In this document: in pieces, positions 33,840-42,233 of the stretch
Layout of the letters: every line of letters begins with the position of its first letter
Numbering within the stretch: position 1 is the stretch's first letter
Source of the DNA: Celeribacter persicus
GTDB lineage: Bacteria; Pseudomonadota; Alphaproteobacteria; Rhodobacterales; Rhodobacteraceae
Reading direction: 5' to 3'
NCBI RefSeq assembly: GCF_003050785.1
Contig: NZ_QAOH01000006.1
Span: forward strand, 124,001 to 188,000
Length of the DNA: 64,000 nucleotides
Program-made: the position numbers and the translations under genes
Notes under the pieces: generated by a model
Seen by the model: only the letters and a program-made list of their open reading frames with translations
What the model was told of the DNA's origin: nothing
The model's database searches: none

Positions 33840-34283
33840 TCAGCCCCGCAAATCCTTGGGGCTTTCCATCACGATATAGGAGGTGATCGAGGCGACGTTC
33901 GGAACTGTGCCAAGCACCTCCGTGTGAAAACGCTTGTAGGCGTTCATATCCGCCGCCTCGACGCGCAGGAGATATTCGAACGCGCCCGCGATGTTGTGAC
34001 ATTCCTTGACCTCGAAGGCCGCTTCCATCGCCTGCTCAAAGCCCTTCTGCGAAACCTTGTTATGTTCCGAAAGACCGACAGCGATATAGGCCAGAAACCC
34101 CTGCCCGACCTGATCGCGGTCGATGACGGCTCGGTAGCCGCGAATGACCCCCGAACGCTCCAACTCGCTCACTCGACGCGAGGTGGCGGAGGGCGAGAGG
34201 CCTATGCGGTCGGCCAAATCGAGATTGCTCAACCGCCCGTCGCGCGACAGTTCACGCAATATGTTTTCGTCGATCTGATCCAT
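33840..34283 (-). CDS. Lrp/AsnC-family transcriptional regulator
   Basis: A 147-residue leucine-responsive type regulator: N-terminal helix-turn-helix (LSNLDLADRIGLSPSATSRRVSELE, about 18-45) and C-terminal RAM ligand domain (FEYLLRVEAADMNAYKRF). It is divergently transcribed from a LysE exporter with 82 bp between them, the classic arrangement in which the regulator controls the exporter in response to an amino acid. A GTGCAAA...TTTGCAC inverted repeat lies in between. Confidence 0.9.
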   Translation of the reverse strand: MDQIDENILRELSRDGRLSNLDLADRIGLSPSATSRRVSELERSGVIRGYRAVIDRDQVGQGFLAYIAVGLSEHNKVSQKGFEQAMEAAFEVKECHNIAGAFEYLLRVEAADMNAYKRFHTEVLGTVPNVASITSYIVMESPKDLRG

Positions 34284-34295
34284 GATCGTGATTTC

Positions 34296-34330
34296 GTGCA
34301 AAAATAACCATTCCAACGCGATATTTGCAC
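34296..34330. promoter_or_regulatory. Inverted repeat GTGCAAA-N21-TTTGCAC, candidate Lrp-type operator
   Basis: GTGCAAA (34296-34302) and TTTGCAC (34324-34330) are perfect inverted half-sites in the 82-bp intergenic region between the divergent Lrp-type regulator and LysE-family exporter genes. The half-site centres are 28 bp apart and lie close to the regulator start, fitting autoregulation and control of the exporter. Binding is inferred. Confidence 0.45.
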
Positions 34331-34365
34331 AGCGATTGCAAGGAAAAAAGCCTAACCTCACCGTC

Positions 34366-34959
34366 ATGGACATGACACTCTTTCTCGCCCTTCTGGCCTT
34401 TGCCTTCGTCACCTCGGTCACGCCGGGGCCGAACAACCTGATGCTTCTGGCCTCGGGGGCGAATTTCGGCATCCGCCGCAGCCTGCCGCATATGTTCGGC
34501 ATCGCGCTTGGCTTCACGCTCATGGTGTTCATCGTCGGTTTGGGGCTGGCAGAGGCATTCGATACGTTCCCGGTGCTGCGTCAGGGGATGATGGTCGTCG
34601 CGGTGCTCTACATGCTGTGGCTGGCGTGGAAGATCGCGCATGCGAGCGCCCCCGAAGCGGGACAGACCGGGGGCAAACCTCTCACCTTTCTACAAGCAGC
34701 GGCCTTTCAATGGGTCAATCCGAAGGCCTGGATCATGGCGATCGGAGCGCAGACCAATTACGCGCAGGACGCCACCTGGGCAGCAGCGGCGCTTGTGGCA
34801 CTTGGCTTTGTGCTGATGAACCTGCCGGCGATTTCGCTCTGGACCTGGCTCGGTCAGGAAATCCGCCGTTTTCTGACCAATCCACGCCGTTTGATGGCGT
34901 TTAACTGGACAATGGCGGCACTTTTGGTCGCGTCCTTGCTGCCGATCCTTTTCCATTAA
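34366..34959 (+). CDS. LysE-family amino-acid exporter
   Basis: A 197-residue inner-membrane exporter of the LysE/RhtB family with about six helices. The signature TSVTPGPNNLMLLASGANFG (residues 14-33) defines the first helices, and WVNPKAW in the middle is the other typical motif. It probably expels an amino acid when its level rises, under control of the divergent Lrp-type protein. The start at 34366 or 34372 gives the conserved length. Confidence 0.9.
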   Translation: MDMTLFLALLAFAFVTSVTPGPNNLMLLASGANFGIRRSLPHMFGIALGFTLMVFIVGLGLAEAFDTFPVLRQGMMVVAVLYMLWLAWKIAHASAPEAGQTGGKPLTFLQAAAFQWVNPKAWIMAIGAQTNYAQDATWAAAALVALGFVLMNLPAISLWTWLGQEIRRFLTNPRRLMAFNWTMAALLVASLLPILFH

Positions 34960-35045
34960 GAAACCGTCATATATGAGTGATTAAAGGCGGCGAAGATTTT
35001 GCGCCGCCGATGGTGGATTTTAAGAGACGGGAGACGGAGCGTATC

Positions 35046-35957
35046 ATGAGCTTTGACAAGGATGCCCAAGACTGGCTGGAAGCGGAACTCGCAGACACGC
35101 TAGACGAGGAATGGGAGATTGAGCTCGAGGATTCGATCCTGTCGCGGGAGATCAAGAAGATCTACCAGAAGGAGCATCCCGACATGCTCCCCCGTTCGGT
35201 CTATTTCCGCGAGTTGTTGCGGCTTCAGGCGGAGCTGATCAAGTTTCACGACTGGGTGCAGGCAACCGGTCAGAAGGTCGTGGTGCTGTTCGAGGGGCGC
35301 GACTCGGCGGGCAAGGGCGGCGTGATCAAGCGGATCACCCAGCGGCTCAATCCGCGGGTGGTGCGCGTCGTGGCGCTTCCGGCCCCCTCGGACCGGGAAA
35401 AGAGCCAATGGTATTTCCAACGCTACGTGCCGCATCTGCCAGCAGCGGGCGAGGTCGTGTTGTTCGACCGCTCATGGTACAATCGTTCCGGCGTCGAGCG
35501 GGTCATGGGCTTTGCTGATGAGGATCAGGTCGAGCAATTCTTTCAGGACGTTCCCGAATTCGAACGCATGCTTGTGCGCTCGGGCATCAAGGTGGTGAAA
35601 TACTGGTTCTCGATCACCGACGAGGAACAACAGATGCGCTTTCTGATGCGCATTCACGACCCGATGAAACAATGGAAACTCTCGCCGATGGACCTGCAAT
35701 CGCGCATCCGCTGGGAGGATTACACCAAGGCAAAGGAAGACACGTTCTTCCGCACCAATATCCCCGAGGCGCCTTGGTATATCGTCGAGGGCAACGACAA
35801 GAAACGCGCGCGGCTCAACTGCATCGACCATTTGCTGTCGATGTTCGATTATTACGAAATCCCGCATGACGAGATCCACCTGCCGGAGCGCGTCTACAAC
35901 AAGGATTACGAACGCGCCGTGCTGCCGCCGGAATTGTATGTGCCGAAGAAATATTGA
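35046..35957 (+). CDS. ppk2: Polyphosphate kinase 2
   Basis: A 303-residue PPK2-family enzyme that transfers phosphate between polyphosphate and nucleotides, usually in the direction of nucleotide triphosphate formation. It contains the Walker A-like FEGRDSAGKGG (82-92), the Walker B-like LFDRSWYNRSGVE (139-151), the lid-type RRQ/KRARLN region and the conserved WEDYTKAK. Length and layout match single-domain class I PPK2. The start at 35046 is preceded by GGAG. It stands between the LysE gene and TerB, apparently as a single gene. Confidence 0.93.
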   Translation: MSFDKDAQDWLEAELADTLDEEWEIELEDSILSREIKKIYQKEHPDMLPRSVYFRELLRLQAELIKFHDWVQATGQKVVVLFEGRDSAGKGGVIKRITQRLNPRVVRVVALPAPSDREKSQWYFQRYVPHLPAAGEVVLFDRSWYNRSGVERVMGFADEDQVEQFFQDVPEFERMLVRSGIKVVKYWFSITDEEQQMRFLMRIHDPMKQWKLSPMDLQSRIRWEDYTKAKEDTFFRTNIPEAPWYIVEGNDKKRARLNCIDHLLSMFDYYEIPHDEIHLPERVYNKDYERAVLPPELYVPKKY

Positions 35958-35961
35958 GGGA

Positions 35962-35983
35962 TGGGGGCCGTAAAATCCCCCCA
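35962..35983 (+). terminator. Hairpin downstream of ppk2, weak terminator candidate
   Basis: TGGGGG (35962-35967) pairs with CCCCCA (35978-35983) around a 10-nt loop, five bases past the ppk2 stop codon. No T-run follows. Confidence 0.35.
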
Positions 35984-36117
35984 CAAACCTCTCCCCCTGT
36001 GTTAATCTTAGGCGATTAACCTTAAAGTGGGGAAAGCGAACAATATACTAAGCGCACGCATAAACGTGATGCACAGGGAGGCTTTCCCAAGGCCGCGCCC
36101 TGCCCTATATCCATTTC

Positions 36118-36558
36118 ATGTTCGGTGATTTTCTCAAAACCCTGCTGCAACCGCAGCCTGTCCGGCTTCCCGATGCGGATGCCCGTCTTGCCCTCGCCGC
36201 GCTGCTGGTGCGGGTCGCGCGTGCCGATGGGCGCTATGACCCGGAAGAGGCGGACCGGATCGTGAAACTGCTGATGCAGCGCTATCAGCTCTCCCCTTTC
36301 GAGGCCACGAAACTGCGTGGTGAGGCCGAACAGCTTGAGGCTGAGGCGCCGGACACCGTGCGGTTCACCCGCGCCATCAAGGAGGCCGTGCCTTTCGAAG
36401 AACGCATCGGCGTGATCGAGGGGTTGTGGTCCGTGGTTCTGGCCGACGGGATGCGCGACGAGGGCGAGGATGCGCTTTTGCGGCTGGTGTCGAACCTTCT
36501 GGGTATCAACGACCGCGACAGCGCACTGGCCCGTCAGCGAGTCGAAGCGCAACGGTAG
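36118..36558 (+). CDS. TerB-family (tellurite-resistance type) protein
   Basis: A 146-residue helical protein of the TerB/COG4103 type. The metal-site-like pattern ADGRYDPEEADRI (about 36-48) and its echo VLADGMRDEGEDALL (about 107-121) mark the two TerB halves. TerB domains are found in tellurite resistance and in stress/metal modules, but stand-alone copies like this one have no assigned role. No tellurite genes surround it. Start at 36118 gives the full domain. Confidence 0.8.
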   Translation: MFGDFLKTLLQPQPVRLPDADARLALAALLVRVARADGRYDPEEADRIVKLLMQRYQLSPFEATKLRGEAEQLEAEAPDTVRFTRAIKEAVPFEERIGVIEGLWSVVLADGMRDEGEDALLRLVSNLLGINDRDSALARQRVEAQR

Positions 36559-36781
36559 CGCCGAACCCTCCGTCTGGGAATCGCCGCCCTGCCGGAACAT
36601 TCCGATGATCTCACCCATTGCCCGTTTTATATGCCACACTGCCCTTTAACGGGACAAAGAACGGTATTTTCGCCCAAGGGCTGTGCGCGACCGGAGAATT
36701 TGATCAAAACGCGGGCAGAACCTCACGGCACAACGCCGTTCATTGTTGCATCTGCTGAAAGTTTAGCCCTAACTCTTGGCA

Positions 36782-37573
36782 ATGTTGACCAATGACTCAA
36801 ATCCCGCGACGCCCGTCATCGAGATCCATGACCTGCACAAGGCCTATGGCGATCTTGAGGTTCTGAAAGGCGTGTCCATGACCGCACCGCGCGGCCATGT
36901 GACCTCGCTCATTGGGTCTTCCGGCTCCGGTAAATCCACGCTGTTGCGCTGCGCCAACCTTCTGGAAGACAGCCAGCGGGGCGAGATTCTGTTCGAGGGC
37001 GAGCCGATCACCTGGAAGGGTGAAGGGCTGCACCGGCGTCCGTCTGACCCGAAACAAGTGATGCGCATTCGCACCAACCTGTCGATGGTGTTTCAGCAGT
37101 TCAATCTCTGGGCGCATATGACGGTGCTCGAAAACGTCATGGAAGCGCCGATTACGGTGCTGGGACGTGCCCGTGCCGAAGTCGAAGAGAAAGCCCGAAT
37201 GTATCTCGACAAGGTGGGGATCGGCGACAAATGCGATGTCTACCCGGCACAGATGTCGGGCGGCCAGCAACAAAGGGCGGCGATTGCCCGTGCGCTCTGC
37301 ATGGAACCGCGCGCGCTTTTGTTCGATGAGCCGACCTCCGCGCTCGACCCGGAACTTGAACAAGAGGTGATCAAGGTGATCAAGGCACTCGCCGAAGAGG
37401 GCCGAACGATGATCATCGTGACCCATGACATGCGCATGGCCTCCGACATTTCGGACCATGTCATTTTCCTGCACCAGGGGCTGATCGAGGAGGAGGGGAC
37501 GCCCTCCGACCTGTTCGGCACCCCGAAATCCGAACGCCTGAAACAGTTCCTGAGCGCGACTGTTCCGGCCTAA
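36782..37573 (+). CDS. Amino-acid ABC transporter ATPase (HisP/GlnQ-like)
   Basis: A 263-residue ABC ATPase with Walker A GSSGSGKST (45-53), the Q-loop FQQFNLWAH, signature MSGGQQQR, Walker B ALLFDEPTSALDP and the H-loop VTHDMRMA. The sequence is of the polar amino-acid uptake class, with the His-Arg-Arg insertion before the Q-loop common in HisP-like proteins. It opens an apparent transport-catabolism operon with binding protein, two permeases and GS-like ligases. The ATG at 36782 lacks an obvious ribosome-binding site, and TTG at 36776 is also in frame. Confidence 0.94.
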   Translation: MLTNDSNPATPVIEIHDLHKAYGDLEVLKGVSMTAPRGHVTSLIGSSGSGKSTLLRCANLLEDSQRGEILFEGEPITWKGEGLHRRPSDPKQVMRIRTNLSMVFQQFNLWAHMTVLENVMEAPITVLGRARAEVEEKARMYLDKVGIGDKCDVYPAQMSGGQQQRAAIARALCMEPRALLFDEPTSALDPELEQEVIKVIKALAEEGRTMIIVTHDMRMASDISDHVIFLHQGLIEEEGTPSDLFGTPKSERLKQFLSATVPA

Positions 37574-37606
37574 CCACATAGAGCGCTGACTTTTGGGGAG
37601 TACCAC

Positions 37607-38323
37607 ATGAAGAAGATCCTTCTTTCCGCCGCCGCCCTGGCCCTTCTGGCCGGTGCCGCCTCGGCCGACACCGTGCGTCTCGGCACGGAGGGCGCCTACC
37701 CTCCGTACAACTACATCGACGACAACGGCGAAGTGGCCGGTTTCGAGCGGGTGCTGGGCGACGAGCTTTGCAAACGCGCCGAACTGACCTGCGAATGGGT
37801 GACGAACGACTGGGACAGCATCATCCCGAACCTGCTCTCCGGCAACTACGATGCGATCATCGCCGGTATGTCGATCACCGACGAGCGCATGGAGAAGGTG
37901 GACTTCTCGCAGAACTACACCCCGCCGTCAGCCTCCGCTTATGCCGCCCTTTCCGAGGAAGCCGATCTCGAAGGTGGCGTGGTTGCCGCACAGGCCGGCA
38001 CCATTCAGGCCGCCCATGTGGTCGAAACCGGTGCGACCCTGCTTGAGTTCCCGAATTTCGAGGACAGCGTGGCTGCCGTGACCTCCGGTGAGGCCGACGC
38101 GGTCATGGCCGACAAGGACACGCTGGTGCCGGTCGTTGGCGAAGGCACGCTTATGTTCGTCGGCGACGACGTGCCGCTCGGTGGCGGCATCGGCATGGCC
38201 TTCCGCAAATCCGATCCGGAACTGCGTGGCAAATTCGATGCGGCGATCCAGTCGATGAAAGACGACGGATCGCTCAACGCGCTGATCAAGGAATGGCTCG
38301 AAGACAGCCCGATCTTCGAGTAA
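37607..38323 (+). CDS. Amino-acid ABC transporter solute-binding protein (HisJ/ArgT-like)
   Basis: A 238-residue periplasmic binding protein with signal peptide MKKILLSAAALALLAGAASA, then RLGTEGAYPPYNYIDDNGEV and the family-3 signature YDAIIAGMSITDER. The pattern and acidic pocket residues are like lysine/arginine/ornithine and histidine binders, so a basic amino acid or a related amine is the likely ligand; that is an inference. GGGGAG precedes the start. It is separated from the permease genes by a UUCG hairpin that would favour higher expression of the binding protein. Confidence 0.88.
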   Translation: MKKILLSAAALALLAGAASADTVRLGTEGAYPPYNYIDDNGEVAGFERVLGDELCKRAELTCEWVTNDWDSIIPNLLSGNYDAIIAGMSITDERMEKVDFSQNYTPPSASAYAALSEEADLEGGVVAAQAGTIQAAHVVETGATLLEFPNFEDSVAAVTSGEADAVMADKDTLVPVVGEGTLMFVGDDVPLGGGIGMAFRKSDPELRGKFDAAIQSMKDDGSLNALIKEWLEDSPIFE

Positions 38324-38343
38324 TCCGCATTCCACTGCATCCC

Positions 38344-38365
38344 GGTGGGGCGTTCGCGCCCCGCC
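38344..38365 (+). other. UUCG stem-loop between binding protein and permease genes
   Basis: GGTGGGGCG (38344-38352) and CGCCCCGCC (38357-38365) form a 9-bp stem (one G-U pair) closed by a TTCG tetraloop. There is no T-run, so it is probably an mRNA-stabilising or partial attenuation element that keeps the binding protein more abundant than the permeases. Confidence 0.6.
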
Positions 38366-38462
38366 TCTACCGAACAGGTGTCCCATCTTTTCCTATTGCG
38401 CCGATCCTGACACGCTCGACCGCCTGCATTGGCTGAGCTGTTATCTGACGACCGGAAAGCAT

Positions 38463-39275
38463 ATGGCTTTCTACACCTCCTTCGGGACGGTGCTCTTGCT
38501 TCTGGCCGTAACGGCACCGCTGGCGCTTGCCTTCGGTTTTGCCGCCGCCAGCGGATCGCGGTCGCATTTCTTCCCGCTGAAATGGCTGTCGAACATCTAC
38601 ATGGCCATCGTGCGCGGCGTACCGGACATCGCGTTCTTCCTGTTTTTCGTCATTGCGCTCGATCAGGGCTTTGAATGGATGCGCCATCAGGTGCTCTGCC
38701 CGAATTGGGATCAGCCGATCCGTCAGGGCAATGACTTCATCGTCTGTCAGGCGGCCAAGCTGCCACATAACTCCGCACCTGAGATCGTGCACCAGATTTA
38801 CGGTTTCGCATTGGCGGTGCTGACCTTTGCCATCGTCTTCGGGGCCTTTGCGGGCAATGTGCTCGCCGGGGCCTTCAAGGCCGTGCCACACGGCCAGATC
38901 GAAACCGCCGAAGCCTATGGCATGACCAGGCGCCAGACCTTCTGGCGCATCATGGTGCCGCAGATGTGGACCTATGCCATTCCCGGCCTGTCGAACCTCT
39001 GGATGGTGCTGATCAAGGCCACGCCCTTGCTCTTTCTTCTGGGGGTCGAAGATGTGGTCTACTGGGCACGCGAGCTCGGCAACACCAAGACCGCGCGCTT
39101 CACCGATTATCCGCATGGGGACTGGCGTATCTATTATTTCTTCGGGCTTCTGGTCTTTTACCTCGCCTTCACGAAGCTTTCCGAAATCGTGCTGAACCGG
39201 ATCACCCGCAAGCTTTCCCAAGGGCAGGCCACCGCCGCCGGCGAAGCGATGCGCAAAGCGGGGGCACAAGGATGA
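38463..39275 (+). CDS. Amino-acid ABC transporter permease (HisQ-like), start uncertain
   Basis: A permease of the polar amino-acid class, 270 residues from the first ATG. The EAA docking loop is HGQIETAEAYGMTRRQTFWR, and the long periplasmic loop 60-110 carries Cys-rich and polar residues. The same frame is open and looks coding upstream of 38463 (it reads ...WLSCYLTTGKHMAFY), a stretch I recall as the conserved N-terminus of this roseobacter family. The only codons available there are a non-standard ATC at 38385, which follows an AGGTG site, or CTGs. It overlaps the next permease by four bases (ATGA). Confidence 0.85.
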   Translation: MAFYTSFGTVLLLLAVTAPLALAFGFAAASGSRSHFFPLKWLSNIYMAIVRGVPDIAFFLFFVIALDQGFEWMRHQVLCPNWDQPIRQGNDFIVCQAAKLPHNSAPEIVHQIYGFALAVLTFAIVFGAFAGNVLAGAFKAVPHGQIETAEAYGMTRRQTFWRIMVPQMWTYAIPGLSNLWMVLIKATPLLFLLGVEDVVYWARELGNTKTARFTDYPHGDWRIYYFFGLLVFYLAFTKLSEIVLNRITRKLSQGQATAAGEAMRKAGAQG

Positions 39276-40078
39276 CCTGTTCGGAGACCCTCGCAAACTA
39301 CGCCTTTCGCTCTCTGGGTTTTGGCGAACGCCGCCTGCCGGTTAGCGACATCACGATCTGCGATCAGGTGACTCTGATCGGGTCGGGTATGCTCTGGAAC
39401 ATCTATTTCGGGCTTCTGGCCATCGCGCTCGGTTTCTTTACCTCACAGGCGCTGGCCGTGGCGAAAACCTCGTCCAACCGCGCGATCCGCAAACCGGCCG
39501 AGTGGTTCATCTTCGTCTTCCGCGGCTCGCCGCTGTTCATCCAGTTCTTCTTCGCTTATTTCCTCTTCCTGACGATCAAGCAATCCGTGCCGATACTGAG
39601 CGATCTCACCAACGCCTGGCTGGGTGCGGCGATCGTGCTGTGGTTCAACACCACGGCCTATTCCGCCGAAATCTTTTACGGCGCGCTCATGGCGATCCCG
39701 AAAGGCGATCTGGAGGCTGCCGACGCCTATGGCTTCACGGGTTTCAAACGCTTTCGCCGGATCGTCTGGCCGACCATGCTGCGGCTGGCGTGGCCCGCCT
39801 ATACGAACGAGGCGATCTTTATCTTTCACTCCACCACTCTGGTGTTCCTCTCCGGTTTCCCGGCCTTGCAGCAAAAGGGCGACGCGCTTTATTACGCCTC
39901 CTATTTTGCCGACAAGACCTTCAACCCGTTCATCCCCTACCCGATCCTCGCGGGCTATTTCGTTCTGGTGACGCTCTGCATCATCACCGTCTTCGGCCTG
40001 ATCGGAAAGCGGTTGAACCGTCACCTTCCGCAACCCCGTCAGAGACGGCCCCGGATGATGGCGCAAATCTTTCGTTAA
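39272..40078 (+). CDS. Amino-acid ABC transporter permease (HisM-like)
   Basis: The second permease of the cluster, 268 residues, with the EAA loop PKGDLEAADAYGFTGFKRF and five hydrophobic helices. It and the preceding permease form a heterodimer, as with HisQM. Translation is coupled: the ATG lies within the stop region of the upstream gene (ATGA overlap). A run of basic residues (RQRRPRMMAQIFR) ends the protein. The first ligase gene starts 9 bp further on. Confidence 0.9.
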   Translation: MTCSETLANYAFRSLGFGERRLPVSDITICDQVTLIGSGMLWNIYFGLLAIALGFFTSQALAVAKTSSNRAIRKPAEWFIFVFRGSPLFIQFFFAYFLFLTIKQSVPILSDLTNAWLGAAIVLWFNTTAYSAEIFYGALMAIPKGDLEAADAYGFTGFKRFRRIVWPTMLRLAWPAYTNEAIFIFHSTTLVFLSGFPALQQKGDALYYASYFADKTFNPFIPYPILAGYFVLVTLCIITVFGLIGKRLNRHLPQPRQRRPRMMAQIFR

Positions 40079-40087
40079 TGGTGTCTC

Positions 40088-41431
40088 ATGACTTCCCCCC
40101 ACAGCTGGCTTGCCCAGAACCCCGACGTCAAAACCATCCGCATCGCAGCCGCTGACCTGAACGGTCAGGCACGCGGCAAGCGCATGTCCGCGCGCTATGC
40201 CGACAAGGTGGAGACCGAGGGCACACGTTTTCCCCTGTCTGTCCTAAACCTCGACATCTGGGGCGAAGACATCGAGAACAGCCCGCTCGTTTTCGACAGC
40301 GGCGACAAGGACGGGGTGCTTTTGCCCACCGAGCGCGGATTTATTCCGATGCCCTGGCTCGAAGGGCCGACGGCGCTTTTGCAAATGTGGATGTTCCACG
40401 AGGACGGGCGGCCTTTCGACGGCGACCCGCGTCAGGTTCTGGCGCGTGTGCTGGAGCGCTACAAGGCCAAGGGGCTGACCCCCGTGGTGGCGACCGAACT
40501 GGAATTCTACCTCGTCGATGACAGTTCGCGGCAGCTCCGCGTGCCGCGTTCGCCGCGTTCCGGCAAACGCCGTCCGGGGGCAGAGACACTGGCCCTGCGT
40601 GCGCTCGACTCCTTCGACCGCTTCTTTACCGATCTCTACGAAGCCTGCGAGGCGATGGATATCCCGGCGGATACCGCGATTTCCGAGGCGGGTCTTGGGC
40701 AGTTCGAAATCAATCTGGTCTACTCGCCCGATGCCCTGAAAGCCGCCGATGACGCGTGGCTTTTCAAGCTCATGGTCAAGGGACTGGCGCGCAAACACGG
40801 GTTCGCAGCCTCTTTCATGGCGAAACCCTATGACGAATATGCCGGCAACGGCATGCATACGCATTTCTCGATGCTCAACGAGGATGGCGACAACATCTTT
40901 GACGATGGCTCTAGTGCGGGCACCGACATGATGCGCCATGCGATTGCCGGATGCCTCGCCGCGATCCCGGATTCGACCATCCTTTTTGCGCCGCATGGCA
41001 ATTCCTACGACCGTCTGGTGCCGGGGGCACATGCGCCGACGCGGATCTGTTGGGGCTATGACAACCGCACGGCTGCGGTGCGCGTCCCCGGCGGTTCGCA
41101 CAAGGCGCGGCGGATCGAACACCGTGTGTCCGGGGGCGATGTGAACCCGCACCTGATGATCGCGGCCATACTCGGCGCAGCGCTCATCGGCATGGAGGAC
41201 AAGATGAAAGCCCCGCCCCCGATCACCGGCAATGCCTATGCGCAGGCGCTGCCGGAAATGCCGGGCGACTGGGGCACGGCGATTGCCACTTTCGAGACCT
41301 CGGAGATGATGCGGCGCATCTTCCCTGCCGAACTGATCCAGAACCTGACGCTCACCAAGCGGCAGGAGCTTCGCGACTGGATGGAACTGACGCCCGAAGA
41401 GCAAGTGGAGCTTTATCTGGACACGGTTTGA
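40088..41431 (+). CDS. Glutamine-synthetase-family ligase (PuuA-like)
   Basis: A 447-residue GS-type ATP ligase. The catalytic features are visible: Glu137/Glu139 in ATELEFYL, Glu200 and Glu207 in SEAGLGQFEIN, His257/His259 in GNGMHTHF, the NSYDRL...CWGYDNRT segment, and RIEHR. This fold also includes gamma-glutamyl-putrescine, -methylamide and -polyamine synthetases. It lacks the adenylylation Tyr motif of true GlnA, and the segment ITGNAY resembles PuuA, so it more likely makes a gamma-glutamyl conjugate. It is one of two different GS-like enzymes in the operon. Confidence 0.85.
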   Translation: MTSPHSWLAQNPDVKTIRIAAADLNGQARGKRMSARYADKVETEGTRFPLSVLNLDIWGEDIENSPLVFDSGDKDGVLLPTERGFIPMPWLEGPTALLQMWMFHEDGRPFDGDPRQVLARVLERYKAKGLTPVVATELEFYLVDDSSRQLRVPRSPRSGKRRPGAETLALRALDSFDRFFTDLYEACEAMDIPADTAISEAGLGQFEINLVYSPDALKAADDAWLFKLMVKGLARKHGFAASFMAKPYDEYAGNGMHTHFSMLNEDGDNIFDDGSSAGTDMMRHAIAGCLAAIPDSTILFAPHGNSYDRLVPGAHAPTRICWGYDNRTAAVRVPGGSHKARRIEHRVSGGDVNPHLMIAAILGAALIGMEDKMKAPPPITGNAYAQALPEMPGDWGTAIATFETSEMMRRIFPAELIQNLTLTKRQELRDWMELTPEEQVELYLDTV

Positions 41432-41538
41432 GCGTGTTTGGATATTTTTGATCAAATTTCTGCGCTTTGCCGCCTGCCCTCTTGTCGGGCTAGCGGCGAA
41501 GCGCTAGCGTCGGATCATTCCAAAGCACTTGGTGACTT

Positions 41539-42231
41539 ATGAAACTCGGCATTCTGCAATGCGGACACGCGCCCGACCCCGTCGCGCAAATACACGGGGA
41601 TTTTCCACTGATGTTCAAACGGCTCTTCGACCGTCCGGAGTTCTCCTATGAAGCCTGGGATGTAGAGCATATGGATTTCCCGAAAGGCCCGGAGGATGCC
41701 GACGCGTGGCTCCTGACCGGCTCGAAACACGGCGCCTATGAGAATCACCCGTTCATCGAACCGCTCGAAGGACTGATCCGTGATGTCCATGCCTCCGGGC
41801 GTCGGATGCTGGGCATCTGTTTCGGACATCAGATCATCGCCACCGCTCTGGGCGGCACAGTCGAGAAATTCAAGGGCGGCTGGGCCGTCGGGCGTCATGC
41901 CTATGACATCGCACCTCTGGGGCCGATCCATCTCAACGCCTGGCATCAGGATCAGATCGTGGAGTTGCCCGAAGGGGCCGAAGTCTTGGGTGGCAACGAT
42001 TTCTGCGAGAACGCGGCGCTGGTCTACGGCGACAGCATCCTGACCATTCAGCCGCATCCCGAACTCAGCAATCCGATCATCGCCGATTACATTTCCTCGC
42101 GCATGGGCAACCCCGCCTATCCGATGGAACTGATGATGCGGGCGCAGGAAGAGAATAGCAAACCCACCGACGACAAGCGTTTTGCCGATCTCATGGTGGA
42201 TTTTTTGCAACGCGGCCGGGAGGCGCTTTGA
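41539..42231 (+). CDS. Class I glutamine amidotransferase / gamma-glutamyl hydrolase-type protein
   Basis: A 230-residue class I glutamine amidotransferase with the Cys-His-Glu triad: C94 in LGICFGHQII and H173/E175 in QPHPE. As a stand-alone GATase between two GS-like ligases, it resembles PuuD, which hydrolyses gamma-glutamyl-GABA, but it is not PuuD-like along its full length. Alternatively it is a GuaA-type amidase for another gamma-glutamyl amide. The upstream 107-bp gap from the first ligase gene has no clear terminator. The next ATG is 3 bp after its stop. Confidence 0.8.
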   Translation: MKLGILQCGHAPDPVAQIHGDFPLMFKRLFDRPEFSYEAWDVEHMDFPKGPEDADAWLLTGSKHGAYENHPFIEPLEGLIRDVHASGRRMLGICFGHQIIATALGGTVEKFKGGWAVGRHAYDIAPLGPIHLNAWHQDQIVELPEGAEVLGGNDFCENAALVYGDSILTIQPHPELSNPIIADYISSRMGNPAYPMELMMRAQEENSKPTDDKRFADLMVDFLQRGREAL

Positions 42232-42233
42232 CC

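Noticed and set aside
36000-36030. TTAA motifs suggesting another CtrA box before TerB
   Set aside because: The half-sites are 10 bases apart, not 7, so the spacing does not fit.
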